DNA of 64,000 nt from NCBI RefSeq assembly GCF_002813325.1, contig NZ_PHUG01000001.1, positions 3,844,001 through 3,908,000 on the forward strand. Direction: 5' to 3'. Both the position numbers and the translations under genes were made by a program. Position 1 is the first letter of the stretch; each line of letters begins with the position of its first letter. Below the pieces are notes generated by a model that had not been told where the DNA came from, did not search any database, and saw only the letters and a list, made by a program, of their open reading frames with translations. Of the stretch, positions 1-6,385 are shown piece after piece. The DNA is from Janthinobacterium sp. 64 (lineage in GTDB: Bacteria > Pseudomonadota > Gammaproteobacteria > Burkholderiales > Burkholderiaceae_D).

Positions 1-162
1 GCCCAGCAGCGCGCCGCTCAGCGACAGGGCCGCCGCCTGGTTGCCCTGGCGGATCAGCAGCACTTCCTTATACGGCGTGACGCGCGTGTAGATGATAAAA
101 AAGGCAATCAGCAGCGCGGCGGCCAGTAAAAGATGGATCAGATAGTTTAGGATGGCGGGCAC
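1..162 (-). CDS. DUF350 family membrane protein (partial, N-terminal 54 residues)
   Basis: The gene runs off the left edge, so only the first 54 codons are visible. I place the start at a GTG (160-162) because an AGGA ribosome-binding site lies just upstream (AGGA-AAGCC-GTG on the minus strand). The visible part is one hydrophobic helix followed by a segment reading TPYKEVLLIRQGNQAAALSL and then the beginning of a second helix. That Arg/Gln-Gly-Asn-x-Ala-Ala-Ala pattern is typical of DUF350 (YjfL/UPF0719) inner-membrane proteins, which have no settled function. DUF350 genes often neighbour spermidine-synthase-like genes, and such a gene starts 60 bases away on the other strand, which supports the call. 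Confidence 0.75.
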   Translation of the reverse strand, partial: MPAILNYLIHLLLAAALLIAFFIIYTRVTPYKEVLLIRQGNQAAALSLSGALLG

Positions 163-221
163 GGCTTTCCTCGCAATGAGTATTTGATAACGTCAACGCA
201 TATTAGAACAAAAAAAGTCCA

Positions 222-1733
222 ATGAACAAAAAGATTCTGATTTTGTCCGTCTTCGTGGTCGCCTCCTGCGGCCTCGCCTATGAACTGATCGCCGGCGCCA
301 TGTCCAGCTACCTGCTCGGCGACTCCATCCTGCAGTTTTCCACCATCATAGGCTGTTACCTGTTTGCCATGGGTGTGGGCGCTCACTTTTCAAAGTACGT
401 CAAGGACGACGACGTGCTCTCGCGCTTCGTCGATATCGAACTGGCCGTGGGCTTGATCGGCGGCCTGTCGGCGGCGATTCTGTTCATGACGTTTTCGTGG
501 ATGGCCGCGCCATTTCGCACCTTATTGTATGTGATGGTGTTCCTGATCGGCGCACTGGTCGGCATGGAAGTGCCGCTGGTGATGCGCGCCCTGAACACGC
601 GCCAGACGGAATTTTCCGAGCTGGTCAGCCGCGTGCTCACCTTCGATTATCTGGGCGCGCTGGCCGTTTCCCTGCTGTTCCCGCTGGTGTTGTCGCCCTA
701 CCTGGGTCTGGTGCGCACGGGCTTCTTGTTCGGCATGCTCAATGTGGGCGTGGGCCTGTGGAGCATCTATGTGTTCCGCGCCGAGCTGAAAAATCTCACC
801 GGGCGTTTGCTGCGCGCCTGCGCCGTGCTGCTGCTGCTGATCACCGGCTTTGCCATGTCGGACCGCATGGTGGCTTGGGGAGAACACGGCCTGTTCGGCG
901 ACCAGATCGTGTATTCCACCACCACGCCTTACCAGCGCCTGGTGATCACGCGCTGGAAGGACGATACGCGGCTGTACATCAACGGCAATTTGCAGTTTTC
1001 CTCGCGCGATGAGTACCGCTATCACGAGGCGCTGGTGCACCCCGTGCTCGAGGCCTTGCCATGGGCACGCCGCGTGCTGGTGCTGGGCGGCGGCGATGGC
1101 CTGGCCCTGCGCGAAATCCTGCGTTATCCACAGATCGAACACGTCACCGTGGTCGACCTCGATCCTGCCATGACGGCCGCGTTCACCACGCGCCCGGAGC
1201 TGGCAAAATTGAATAACAGCGCGTTCTCGGACAAGCGCGTCACCGTCGTCAATGCCGATGCCGCCGTTTGGTTGCGCAATAACGGCGACATGTTCGACGC
1301 GGCCATCGTCGATTTCCCCGACCCATCGAGCTTCGCGCTCGGCAAACTGTATTCTGTGCCGTTCTACGACCTGGTGAAAAAGCACCTGGCGGCCAAGGGC
1401 CTGATGGTGGTGCAATCGACGTCGCCGTTTTTTGCCCCGCACGCCTACTGGACCATCAATTCGACCCTGCGCGAAGTGGGCATGCGCACCTGGCCCTATC
1501 ACGCCTACGTGCCTTCGTTCGGCGAATGGGGTTTTATCCTCGCTTCGCCCCAGCTCGACTACACACCGCCGACGACATACCGCCTGCCCATGCGCTACCT
1601 GAATGCGGACACCACGCGCGAAATGTTCATCTTCCCGCCCGATATGCAGCCGCTGCCGATGGCGCCGAATCGTCTCAACACCCAGTCGCTCGTGCATGAA
1701 TTCGAGCAGGACTGGAACCGGGTGATCCGCTGA
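222..1733 (+). CDS. Membrane-bound polyamine aminopropyltransferase-like (spermidine synthase) protein
   Basis: The 503-residue protein has about seven hydrophobic helices in residues 1-215 and then a class I methyltransferase-fold spermidine synthase domain. The SAM/dcSAM-binding loop GGGDG is at 289-293, the acidic end of the next strand (DLDP) at 312-315, and a YHEALVHP segment before the loop matches the polyamine-binding region of SpeE-type enzymes. A DFPDPS motif follows near residue 360. Known family members transfer aminopropyl groups, but the membrane-fused version has no firm substrate. The stop codon shares one base with the start of the next gene, so the two are translationally coupled. 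The divergent DUF350 gene and the downstream oxidoreductase suggest one membrane-associated polyamine-like module. Confidence 0.88.
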   Translation: MNKKILILSVFVVASCGLAYELIAGAMSSYLLGDSILQFSTIIGCYLFAMGVGAHFSKYVKDDDVLSRFVDIELAVGLIGGLSAAILFMTFSWMAAPFRTLLYVMVFLIGALVGMEVPLVMRALNTRQTEFSELVSRVLTFDYLGALAVSLLFPLVLSPYLGLVRTGFLFGMLNVGVGLWSIYVFRAELKNLTGRLLRACAVLLLLITGFAMSDRMVAWGEHGLFGDQIVYSTTTPYQRLVITRWKDDTRLYINGNLQFSSRDEYRYHEALVHPVLEALPWARRVLVLGGGDGLALREILRYPQIEHVTVVDLDPAMTAAFTTRPELAKLNNSAFSDKRVTVVNADAAVWLRNNGDMFDAAIVDFPDPSSFALGKLYSVPFYDLVKKHLAAKGLMVVQSTSPFFAPHAYWTINSTLREVGMRTWPYHAYVPSFGEWGFILASPQLDYTPPTTYRLPMRYLNADTTREMFIFPPDMQPLPMAPNRLNTQSLVHEFEQDWNRVIR

Positions 1734-3364
1734 TGCAGCGCCGCTCCTTCATGCTGTGGGCTGCCGGCGGCACGGCAGCGGCGGCCGCCGGCATCGGCAG
1801 CATCGCCGCCTACCTGCGCTGGCAGGAAATCACGCCGAAGGTGCTGTACCCGGGCCGCAGCGAGGGACATTACTTGCGCAAGCTGTTGCGCGAGCGCACG
1901 GCGCTGCCGGCGCCCTCGGCAACCATCACCACCGACGTGGCCATCCTCGGCTCCGGCATCGCCGGCCTGACGGCTGCCTGGCGCCTGAACAAGCTGGGGC
2001 ACCAGGATTTCCTCATGGTCGACGGACCGCAGCCATATGGCAACGCGGCGGGCGGCCACTTCGGCGACCTGGCGTATCCCACGGGCGGCCATTATTTGCC
2101 GCTGCCTTCGCCCGAATCGACCCATGTGCGCGAAATCCTGTTCGACCTGGGCATCATCGAGCGCGATCCGCAGGCGGAAAAACCATACTACGACGAGCGC
2201 TACATCCTGCACGCTCCCGAAGAGCGCTTGCTGTTCAACGGCCACTGGCAGGAGGGCTTCATTCCCACCGAAGGCGTGCCGCCTGCGGAACTGGCGCAGC
2301 ATGAACGCTTCTTTGCGCAGGTGGCGCAGCTGCGCCAGGCGCGCGGCAACGATGGCAAGCGCGTGTTTGTCTTTCCCACCGTGGAATCGTCGCAAGACCC
2401 GGTCTGGCAGGCGCTCGACACCATCACGTTAAAACAGTGGATGGAGCGCGAAGGCTATACCTCGCCGACCCTGCACTGGTATCTGAATTACTGCTGCCGC
2501 GACGACTACGGCACGCGCTACGACCAGGTGTCGGCCTGGGCCGGCTTGCATTACTATTGCAGCCGCTGGGGTCAGGCGGCGAATGCGGGCAATGGCGCCT
2601 GGCTGACTTGGCCCGGTGGCATGCAACCCGTGGCCACGGCCATGGAGCAGGCTTCGGGCGTCAAACGTCATGCGGGCACGGTGGTTTCCGTGCAGACGAC
2701 GGACCAGGGCGTCGAAGCGCTGTGCCTGGAACTGGTCGACGGCCAGCCGCGCACCTACCTGGTCAAGGCGCGCAAGGCCATCTGCGCCATGCCCTTGTAT
2801 GTGGCTGCCCGCGTAGTGAAAAATATCGCCGGCTATGGCTTTGACGCGAAGCGCGATACGCCCGCGTATGCGCCGTGGATGGTGGCCAATTTTTTACTGA
2901 AACGCTTTCCCGACGAACTGCCGCATGCACCGCTATGCTGGGATAACGTGGTGTACCAGGAACCGGGCCTCGGCTATGTCGTCTCGACCCACCAGGATAT
3001 CCGCGTGCGCCCGCCCGAGAAAACCGTCTTCAGCGCCTACGTGGCCCTGTCCGACCGCACGCCGCAGCAAGCCCGCAAATGGCTCGATACGGCCAGCCCC
3101 GAGCAATTGCTGGCGCTGGCCAGCGTGGATTTGCAGACGGCGTATGGCCGCGATTTTGCCAGCTGCGTCGAGCGCGTCGACATCACCGTGCGCGGCCACG
3201 CGATGGCCGCTCCCTTGCCGGGATTTCGCAGCAATGCCGGGCTCAAAGCCTTGCGCGAGCACGATGGCGCGATCCTGTTCGCGCATGCGGATTTGTCCGG
3301 TTTTTCCGTGTTCGAAGAAGCGGCGTGGTGGGGGGATCGCGCGGCGCGCCTGGCGGCGGCATGA
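1733..3364 (+). CDS. FAD-dependent oxidoreductase with Tat-like N-terminus
   Basis: This 543-residue flavoprotein starts with MQRRSFMLWAAGG, a twin-arginine motif followed by a hydrophobic stretch to about residue 28. It is therefore probably exported by Tat and may stay anchored in the inner membrane. The dinucleotide-binding fingerprint (VAILGSGIAGLTAAWRL) begins near residue 69, as in amine oxidases and phytoene-desaturase-like flavoproteins. The start codon overlaps the stop of the aminopropyltransferase gene by one base. Amine or polyamine oxidation would fit that neighbour but is inferred from context only. The reading frame stays open for another 35 codons after the TGA stop (to about 3472), which I treat as chance. 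Confidence 0.85.
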   Translation: MQRRSFMLWAAGGTAAAAAGIGSIAAYLRWQEITPKVLYPGRSEGHYLRKLLRERTALPAPSATITTDVAILGSGIAGLTAAWRLNKLGHQDFLMVDGPQPYGNAAGGHFGDLAYPTGGHYLPLPSPESTHVREILFDLGIIERDPQAEKPYYDERYILHAPEERLLFNGHWQEGFIPTEGVPPAELAQHERFFAQVAQLRQARGNDGKRVFVFPTVESSQDPVWQALDTITLKQWMEREGYTSPTLHWYLNYCCRDDYGTRYDQVSAWAGLHYYCSRWGQAANAGNGAWLTWPGGMQPVATAMEQASGVKRHAGTVVSVQTTDQGVEALCLELVDGQPRTYLVKARKAICAMPLYVAARVVKNIAGYGFDAKRDTPAYAPWMVANFLLKRFPDELPHAPLCWDNVVYQEPGLGYVVSTHQDIRVRPPEKTVFSAYVALSDRTPQQARKWLDTASPEQLLALASVDLQTAYGRDFASCVERVDITVRGHAMAAPLPGFRSNAGLKALREHDGAILFAHADLSGFSVFEEAAWWGDRAARLAAA

Positions 3365-3607
3365 CAGATTGAAAGCAGTATCGGATACTTGCTCAAGGTG
3401 TCTGAAGATTACCCGATCAAGAGCGAGATACTGCTTCTCGGCTACGGCAGTTACACATATTCCCACCGTTGATGATTGCATGCGCAAGAAAGGCCTGGCC
3501 TTTATCCCGGTTTACGTTCCGCTGCATCTGGAACCCTATGATCGACCGGATGTCGCGCGATAACTGCAAGGAAGTCAGTTTTAATTAAGGCATAATCTAA
3601 GGCAAAC
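3365..3607. other. Intergenic segment with a long imperfect inverted repeat
   Basis: There is no convincing gene between the oxidoreductase stop and the terminator at 3608. The notable feature is an inverted repeat: AAGCAGTATC at 3373-3382 pairs perfectly with GATACTGCTT at 3427-3436. A second, inner arm (CTTGCTC 3388-3394 with GAGCGAG 3421-3427) pairs at six of seven positions. Together they could fold into one hairpin of about 70 bases. No T-run follows it. A 28-codon frame starting at 3480 has no ribosome-binding site and resembles nothing I know. Confidence 0.5.
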
Positions 3608-3644
3608 GGGCCGCGCCATCGATGATCGCACGGCCCATTTTTTT
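3608..3644 (+). terminator. Probable intrinsic terminator of the aminopropyltransferase/oxidoreductase operon
   Basis: GGGCCG at 3608-3613 pairs with CGGCCC at 3631-3636, followed by seven T residues at 3638-3644 on the plus strand. It lies about 240 bases after the oxidoreductase stop and before the convergent membrane-protein gene. The loop is long (17 bases), so efficiency is uncertain. Confidence 0.5.
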
Positions 3645-3672
3645 GGCAGCATTTGCTTGCAGTGGACTTTTT

Positions 3673-4071
3673 TCACCACGGTGCAAACATTTTCCACACA
3701 GCCAATGCTACCTGCAAAAAACAGCCTATCATGGCCGCGAACAATAGCCCGAGGTGTATCTTTAAGAACACATCCATTTTTTCCTGGCTCACTGCTTGCG
3801 GTATCGCTACCGTTTTAAAACGTATACCTTGCCCTGCCAGCAGCAACAGCAAGACAGTTAGTGGAAAGGATTGCAGGGAAATACGCTCGGGATACAGAAT
3901 CCACGCCATTCCGGCGATAATGGAAAGCAATGCCAACAGATCGCAAAAAATATACAGAAATTTTCTTTTTTGAAATCCTGCCAGCGACGCGAGCAGCACG
4001 CCATTTTTCTTCTTTAATAAACGTTCCAGTACCAACCATCGTGAACCTGACTTATCGACGGCTATATGCAT
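3673..4071 (-). CDS. Small three-helix membrane protein, candidate microcin immunity protein
   Basis: I do not recognise this 132-residue protein. It has a basic N-terminal region (a KKK cluster near residue 23) and three hydrophobic segments, around FLYIFCDLLALLSIIAGMAW, SFPLTVLLLLLAGQ and HLGLLFAAMIGCFLQVALAV. I chose ATG 4069-4071 because a purine-rich GAAGAGAG site lies eight bases upstream; an open frame extends further (to 4140) without a ribosome-binding site. The gene follows the double-glycine precursor on the same strand, 144 bases downstream, and is AT-rich compared with most of the window. Immunity proteins of class II microcins are typically small integral membrane proteins encoded next to the toxin, so immunity is the leading inference, without sequence proof. 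Confidence 0.6.
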   Translation of the reverse strand: MHIAVDKSGSRWLVLERLLKKKNGVLLASLAGFQKRKFLYIFCDLLALLSIIAGMAWILYPERISLQSFPLTVLLLLLAGQGIRFKTVAIPQAVSQEKMDVFLKIHLGLLFAAMIGCFLQVALAVWKMFAPW

Positions 4072-4118
4072 TAAAATTTCTCTCTTCAATTCAGACGTAT
4101 GACTTCCCAGGCAACAGA

Positions 4119-4152
4119 CGGCCGCAATACTGTCACGCAAATATTGCGGCCG
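4119..4152 (-). other. Stem-loop between microcin precursor and immunity candidate
   Basis: An 11-base perfect stem (CGGCCGCAATA at 4119-4129 with TATTGCGGCCG at 4142-4152) encloses a 12-base loop. No T-run follows on the minus strand, so it is not a classical terminator. Its position between the two minus-strand genes suggests an mRNA stabiliser or partial terminator giving more precursor than downstream transcript. Confidence 0.6.
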
Positions 4153-4215
4153 GCGTCACTATCAGAAACAGGATAACACGTCAATGGGCATGTTCAGCCC
4201 GCTTTATCGCTTCTC

Positions 4216-4443
4216 TTATCTGATCGAGCAATATGAATTATACGCATACATCGCGCCAGCAGATAGCATGATGGCGCCGCCCAGAGCTTGACCACCTGGC
4301 ACCATAGCAATGCCCCCTCCCATACCGCCGACGCCTCCCCAGAAACCAGCCGTGCCCGAATAATCGGCAGATGAGATGCTATCCGAGCAAAACATGCGAC
4401 CGCCCGAAATGTCTTGAATTTCAATATCCGATAAAACTTGCAT
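4216..4443 (-). CDS. Double-glycine-leader microcin/bacteriocin precursor peptide
   Basis: The gene encodes 75 residues. Residues 1-15 read MQVLSDIEIQDISGG, which fits the class II microcin/bacteriocin leader consensus (Leu at 4, acidic Glu at 8, Ile at 12, Ser-Gly-Gly at 13-15) and has the same length as the microcin V leader. Cleavage after Gly15 would release a 60-residue core that is rich in Gly, Ala and Met, carries several GxxxG-type motifs (residues 36-56) and ends in an aromatic segment. It has two cysteines, Cys19 and Cys72 of the precursor, which could form a disulfide. I chose ATG 4441-4443 because GGAG lies five bases upstream; a longer frame from 4524 lacks a ribosome-binding site and would bury the leader. 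A C39-peptidase exporter and an HlyD adaptor lie nearby. Bactericidal activity is inferred. Confidence 0.82.
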   Translation of the reverse strand: MQVLSDIEIQDISGGRMFCSDSISSADYSGTAGFWGGVGGMGGGIAMVPGGQALGGAIMLSAGAMYAYNSYCSIR

Positions 4444-4550
4444 TCTTACTCCATTAGTTAAATCAACATGGTACTGTCCATGCGCCACGGCCCAGAGAAT
4501 CAGAGCCTCATTCACTCCATGCACGAACTAAATGCAATGAAATTAGTTGC

Positions 4551-4579
4551 AGAATAAATTTACACTTGGTAAGTGTCAA
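4551..4579 (-). promoter_or_regulatory. Sigma70 promoter of the microcin precursor with palindromic operator
   Basis: On the minus strand a perfect -35 box TTGACA (4574-4579) is followed after exactly 17 bases by TATTCT (4551-4556), a four-of-six match to the -10 consensus. Transcription would start near 4544, about 100 bases before the precursor ATG. The spacer and the inner end of the -35 box form a palindrome, ACACTTACCAAGTGT (4562-4576, six-base arms, three-base centre), placed where a repressor would block RNA polymerase. Confidence 0.65.
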
Positions 4580-4975
4580 TAAGACAGCTTCTAGAACCAA
4601 GTGCAATACTTTCTCCTGTTAATTTAAGATGTCACAACTTATCAGAAGAATACTCACAAATTGTCACTGGTTGAAAATTTGAACGCGAGATTATTGGATA
4701 TTTTGAAGAGGCTAGAATTTATGTTGACCTATATGAAACTGGCTGTGACGGTTAAAAATTCCTATTTTTTTTGACTGATAATTTATTGTCTTGCGGAAGT
4801 CCGGTGATCGAGTAGAAATTTTTTATTCATGCGATGAAATATCATTTTTATGCTATATTTTTGAAAACTAGATGTGGGTAATGATGAAAATTCAATTTAC
4901 GGCATCTGGATTTGTCCGCAGGAAAAGTGTCTGGTAGAAGTATATTCTGCGGATTTGCGTCTTTCCAAGGAGAAA

Positions 4976-5026
4976 ATGCCGATTCTTTCGCTCGTGCCGA
5001 ACCACGCTTTGCACGGTTTATCGTAG
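4976..5026 (+). CDS. Possible 16-residue leader ORF upstream of the adaptor gene
   Basis: ATG at 4976 follows a textbook AAGGAG ribosome-binding site (4967-4972), the best site in the locus, and encodes MPILSLVPNHALHGLS before a TAG. It is in the same frame as the adaptor gene, with TAG (5024-5026) and TAA (5036-5038) between them. The adaptor start at 5051 has no site of its own, so this ORF may supply ribosomes by termination and reinitiation. It could also be a remnant of an older N-terminus or a sequencing artefact. Confidence 0.4.
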   Translation: MPILSLVPNHALHGLS

Positions 5027-5050
5027 TGTCTATTTTAAAAGTACATCATT

Positions 5051-6358
5051 TTGCGTGACCAATCCAGCACTACGGCCGACGCCACCCGCCCCACCCCACC
5101 CGTCCAGCCCCCGTTTCGCCAACAAGCTATCGAGCATCTAGGCAACAAGCAGTACGGCACGGTTTTGTTGGCGCGGCCCGTTAGCCACCTGTTCCTGACC
5201 TGGCTGTTCCTGATCATCGCGCTGTTCATCGTGGCGTTCTTCATCTTCTTTAGCACGACACGCAAGGCGCAGTCGCAGGGCGTGCTGCTGCCAACCAGCG
5301 GCGTGATCCGTATCATGCCGGGCCAGGCGGGAATCATTGCCGCAGTGCGTGTCAAGGAGGGGCAGGCGGTGCGCGCGGGCGAGGTATTGTTCGTGCTGTC
5401 AGGCGAGCGCAGCAGCGCCAATGCTGGAGCTCCCCAGCAAGTCGTCTCAAACCTGCTGAAAAGCCGGCGCGACAGCTACGACGCGGAAATGCAGCAGTCG
5501 CGCCTGCAATCGCGCCAGCGCATGGCAGCGGGGCAGCGCCGCGCCAGCGATCTGGCGGCGGAGATCGGCCGCATGGACGACCAGATCGCACTGCAGCAAC
5601 GACGCATTACCCTGGCGGAACAATCCTACCAGCGCTACGGCGATCTGCACGCCACCAATTACATCTCCTCGGCGCAGTTGCAGGACAAGCAGGCCGAGCT
5701 GCTGGACCAGCATCAACGCTTGGCGGAACTGCAGCGCATCAAGTCGGCCAGCGGCCGCGAACTGGCCACCACGGAAGCCGACGTGCGCGACTTGCAGGTG
5801 CAGGCGCAGCGCGACACGGAAGGCTTGCAGCGCAATGTCTCCGCCATCGAGCAAGACCTGACGGAGAACGAGGCGCGCCGCGAAATTCTAGTGCGCGCGG
5901 CGCAGGATGGCATGGTCACGGCCATCACCACCGAACTTGGCCAGACCGTGGCGGCCAACAGCGTGCTCGCCTCAGTGCTGCCGGCTGGCGCCCAGCTGGA
6001 GGCGGAAATCTATGCGCCGTCGCGTTCGGTCGGTTTCATCAAACCGGGCATGACGGTGCTGCTGCGCTACCAGGCGTATCCGTACCAAAAGTTCGGCCAG
6101 TATCCGGCACTGGTGCGCGAAGTGGCCAGCACCTCGCTGCGGCCCGAAGAGCTGGCGGTGCCGGGCGCCGTCAGCGGCACGAATGGCGAACCCTTGTACC
6201 GCATCCGCTTGAGCTTGCAGCGCCAGAGCGTACAGGCGTATGGCGAAACCCTGCCGTTGAAATCGGGCATGCTGGTCGACGCCAGCGTGCTGTTGGAACA
6301 GCGGCGCCTGTATGAATGGGTACTCGAACCCCTGTTCAGCATTTCCGGGCGCTTGTAA
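5051..6358 (+). CDS. HlyD/CvaA-family periplasmic adaptor of the microcin exporter
   Basis: The 435-residue protein is a membrane fusion protein: a short cytoplasmic N-terminus, one membrane helix (about 46-68), a split lipoyl/barrel region starting GVIRIMPGQAGII, a long charged helical hairpin (about 130-230), then the returning beta-rich half. Such adaptors join an inner-membrane exporter to a TolC-type outer-membrane channel. The segment FRQQAIEHLGNKQYGTVLLARP before the helix matches the start of CvaA/RaxA-type adaptors, so the upstream 20 residues, rich in Pro and Thr, are an extension. The only usable start is TTG at 5051 (or ATT at 5048), with no clear ribosome-binding site, because an in-frame TAA lies at 5036. 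The exporter gene follows after 27 bases. No TolC gene is in the window. Confidence 0.88.
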   Translation: MRDQSSTTADATRPTPPVQPPFRQQAIEHLGNKQYGTVLLARPVSHLFLTWLFLIIALFIVAFFIFFSTTRKAQSQGVLLPTSGVIRIMPGQAGIIAAVRVKEGQAVRAGEVLFVLSGERSSANAGAPQQVVSNLLKSRRDSYDAEMQQSRLQSRQRMAAGQRRASDLAAEIGRMDDQIALQQRRITLAEQSYQRYGDLHATNYISSAQLQDKQAELLDQHQRLAELQRIKSASGRELATTEADVRDLQVQAQRDTEGLQRNVSAIEQDLTENEARREILVRAAQDGMVTAITTELGQTVAANSVLASVLPAGAQLEAEIYAPSRSVGFIKPGMTVLLRYQAYPYQKFGQYPALVREVASTSLRPEELAVPGAVSGTNGEPLYRIRLSLQRQSVQAYGETLPLKSGMLVDASVLLEQRRLYEWVLEPLFSISGRL

Positions 6359-6385
6359 GCCTCATATTGATTTTCCACAATACTC

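Larger units (their letters stand above)
4444..5050. other. AT-rich divergent intergenic region of the microcin locus
   Basis: About 600 bases separate the minus-strand precursor from the plus-strand adaptor gene. The stretch is visibly AT-rich against a GC-rich window. It contains the precursor promoter and operator (4551-4579) and a small leader ORF (4976-5026). An extended -10-like element for the plus strand, TGCTATATT (4851-4859), has no convincing -35 box. Several frames of 15-18 codons lack ribosome-binding sites. I see no second double-glycine peptide here on either strand. Confidence 0.6.

Noticed and set aside
3480..3563. 28-codon frame before the terminator at 3608
   Set aside because: No ribosome-binding site, no recognisable motif, and codon use unlike real neighbours.
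4444..4524. Longer N-terminal extension of the microcin precursor (start at 4524)
   Set aside because: No ribosome-binding site at 4524, and the extension would place a typical double-glycine leader inside the protein. The internal ATG has GGAG at proper spacing.
4551..4579. Spacer palindrome considered as a Fur box
   Set aside because: It does not resemble the GATAATGATwATCATTATC-type consensus, so iron control is not claimed.
4621..4905. Several 15-18 codon frames in the AT-rich region as possible second peptides
   Set aside because: None has a Gly-Gly leader or a good ribosome-binding site; expected by chance in AT-rich DNA.
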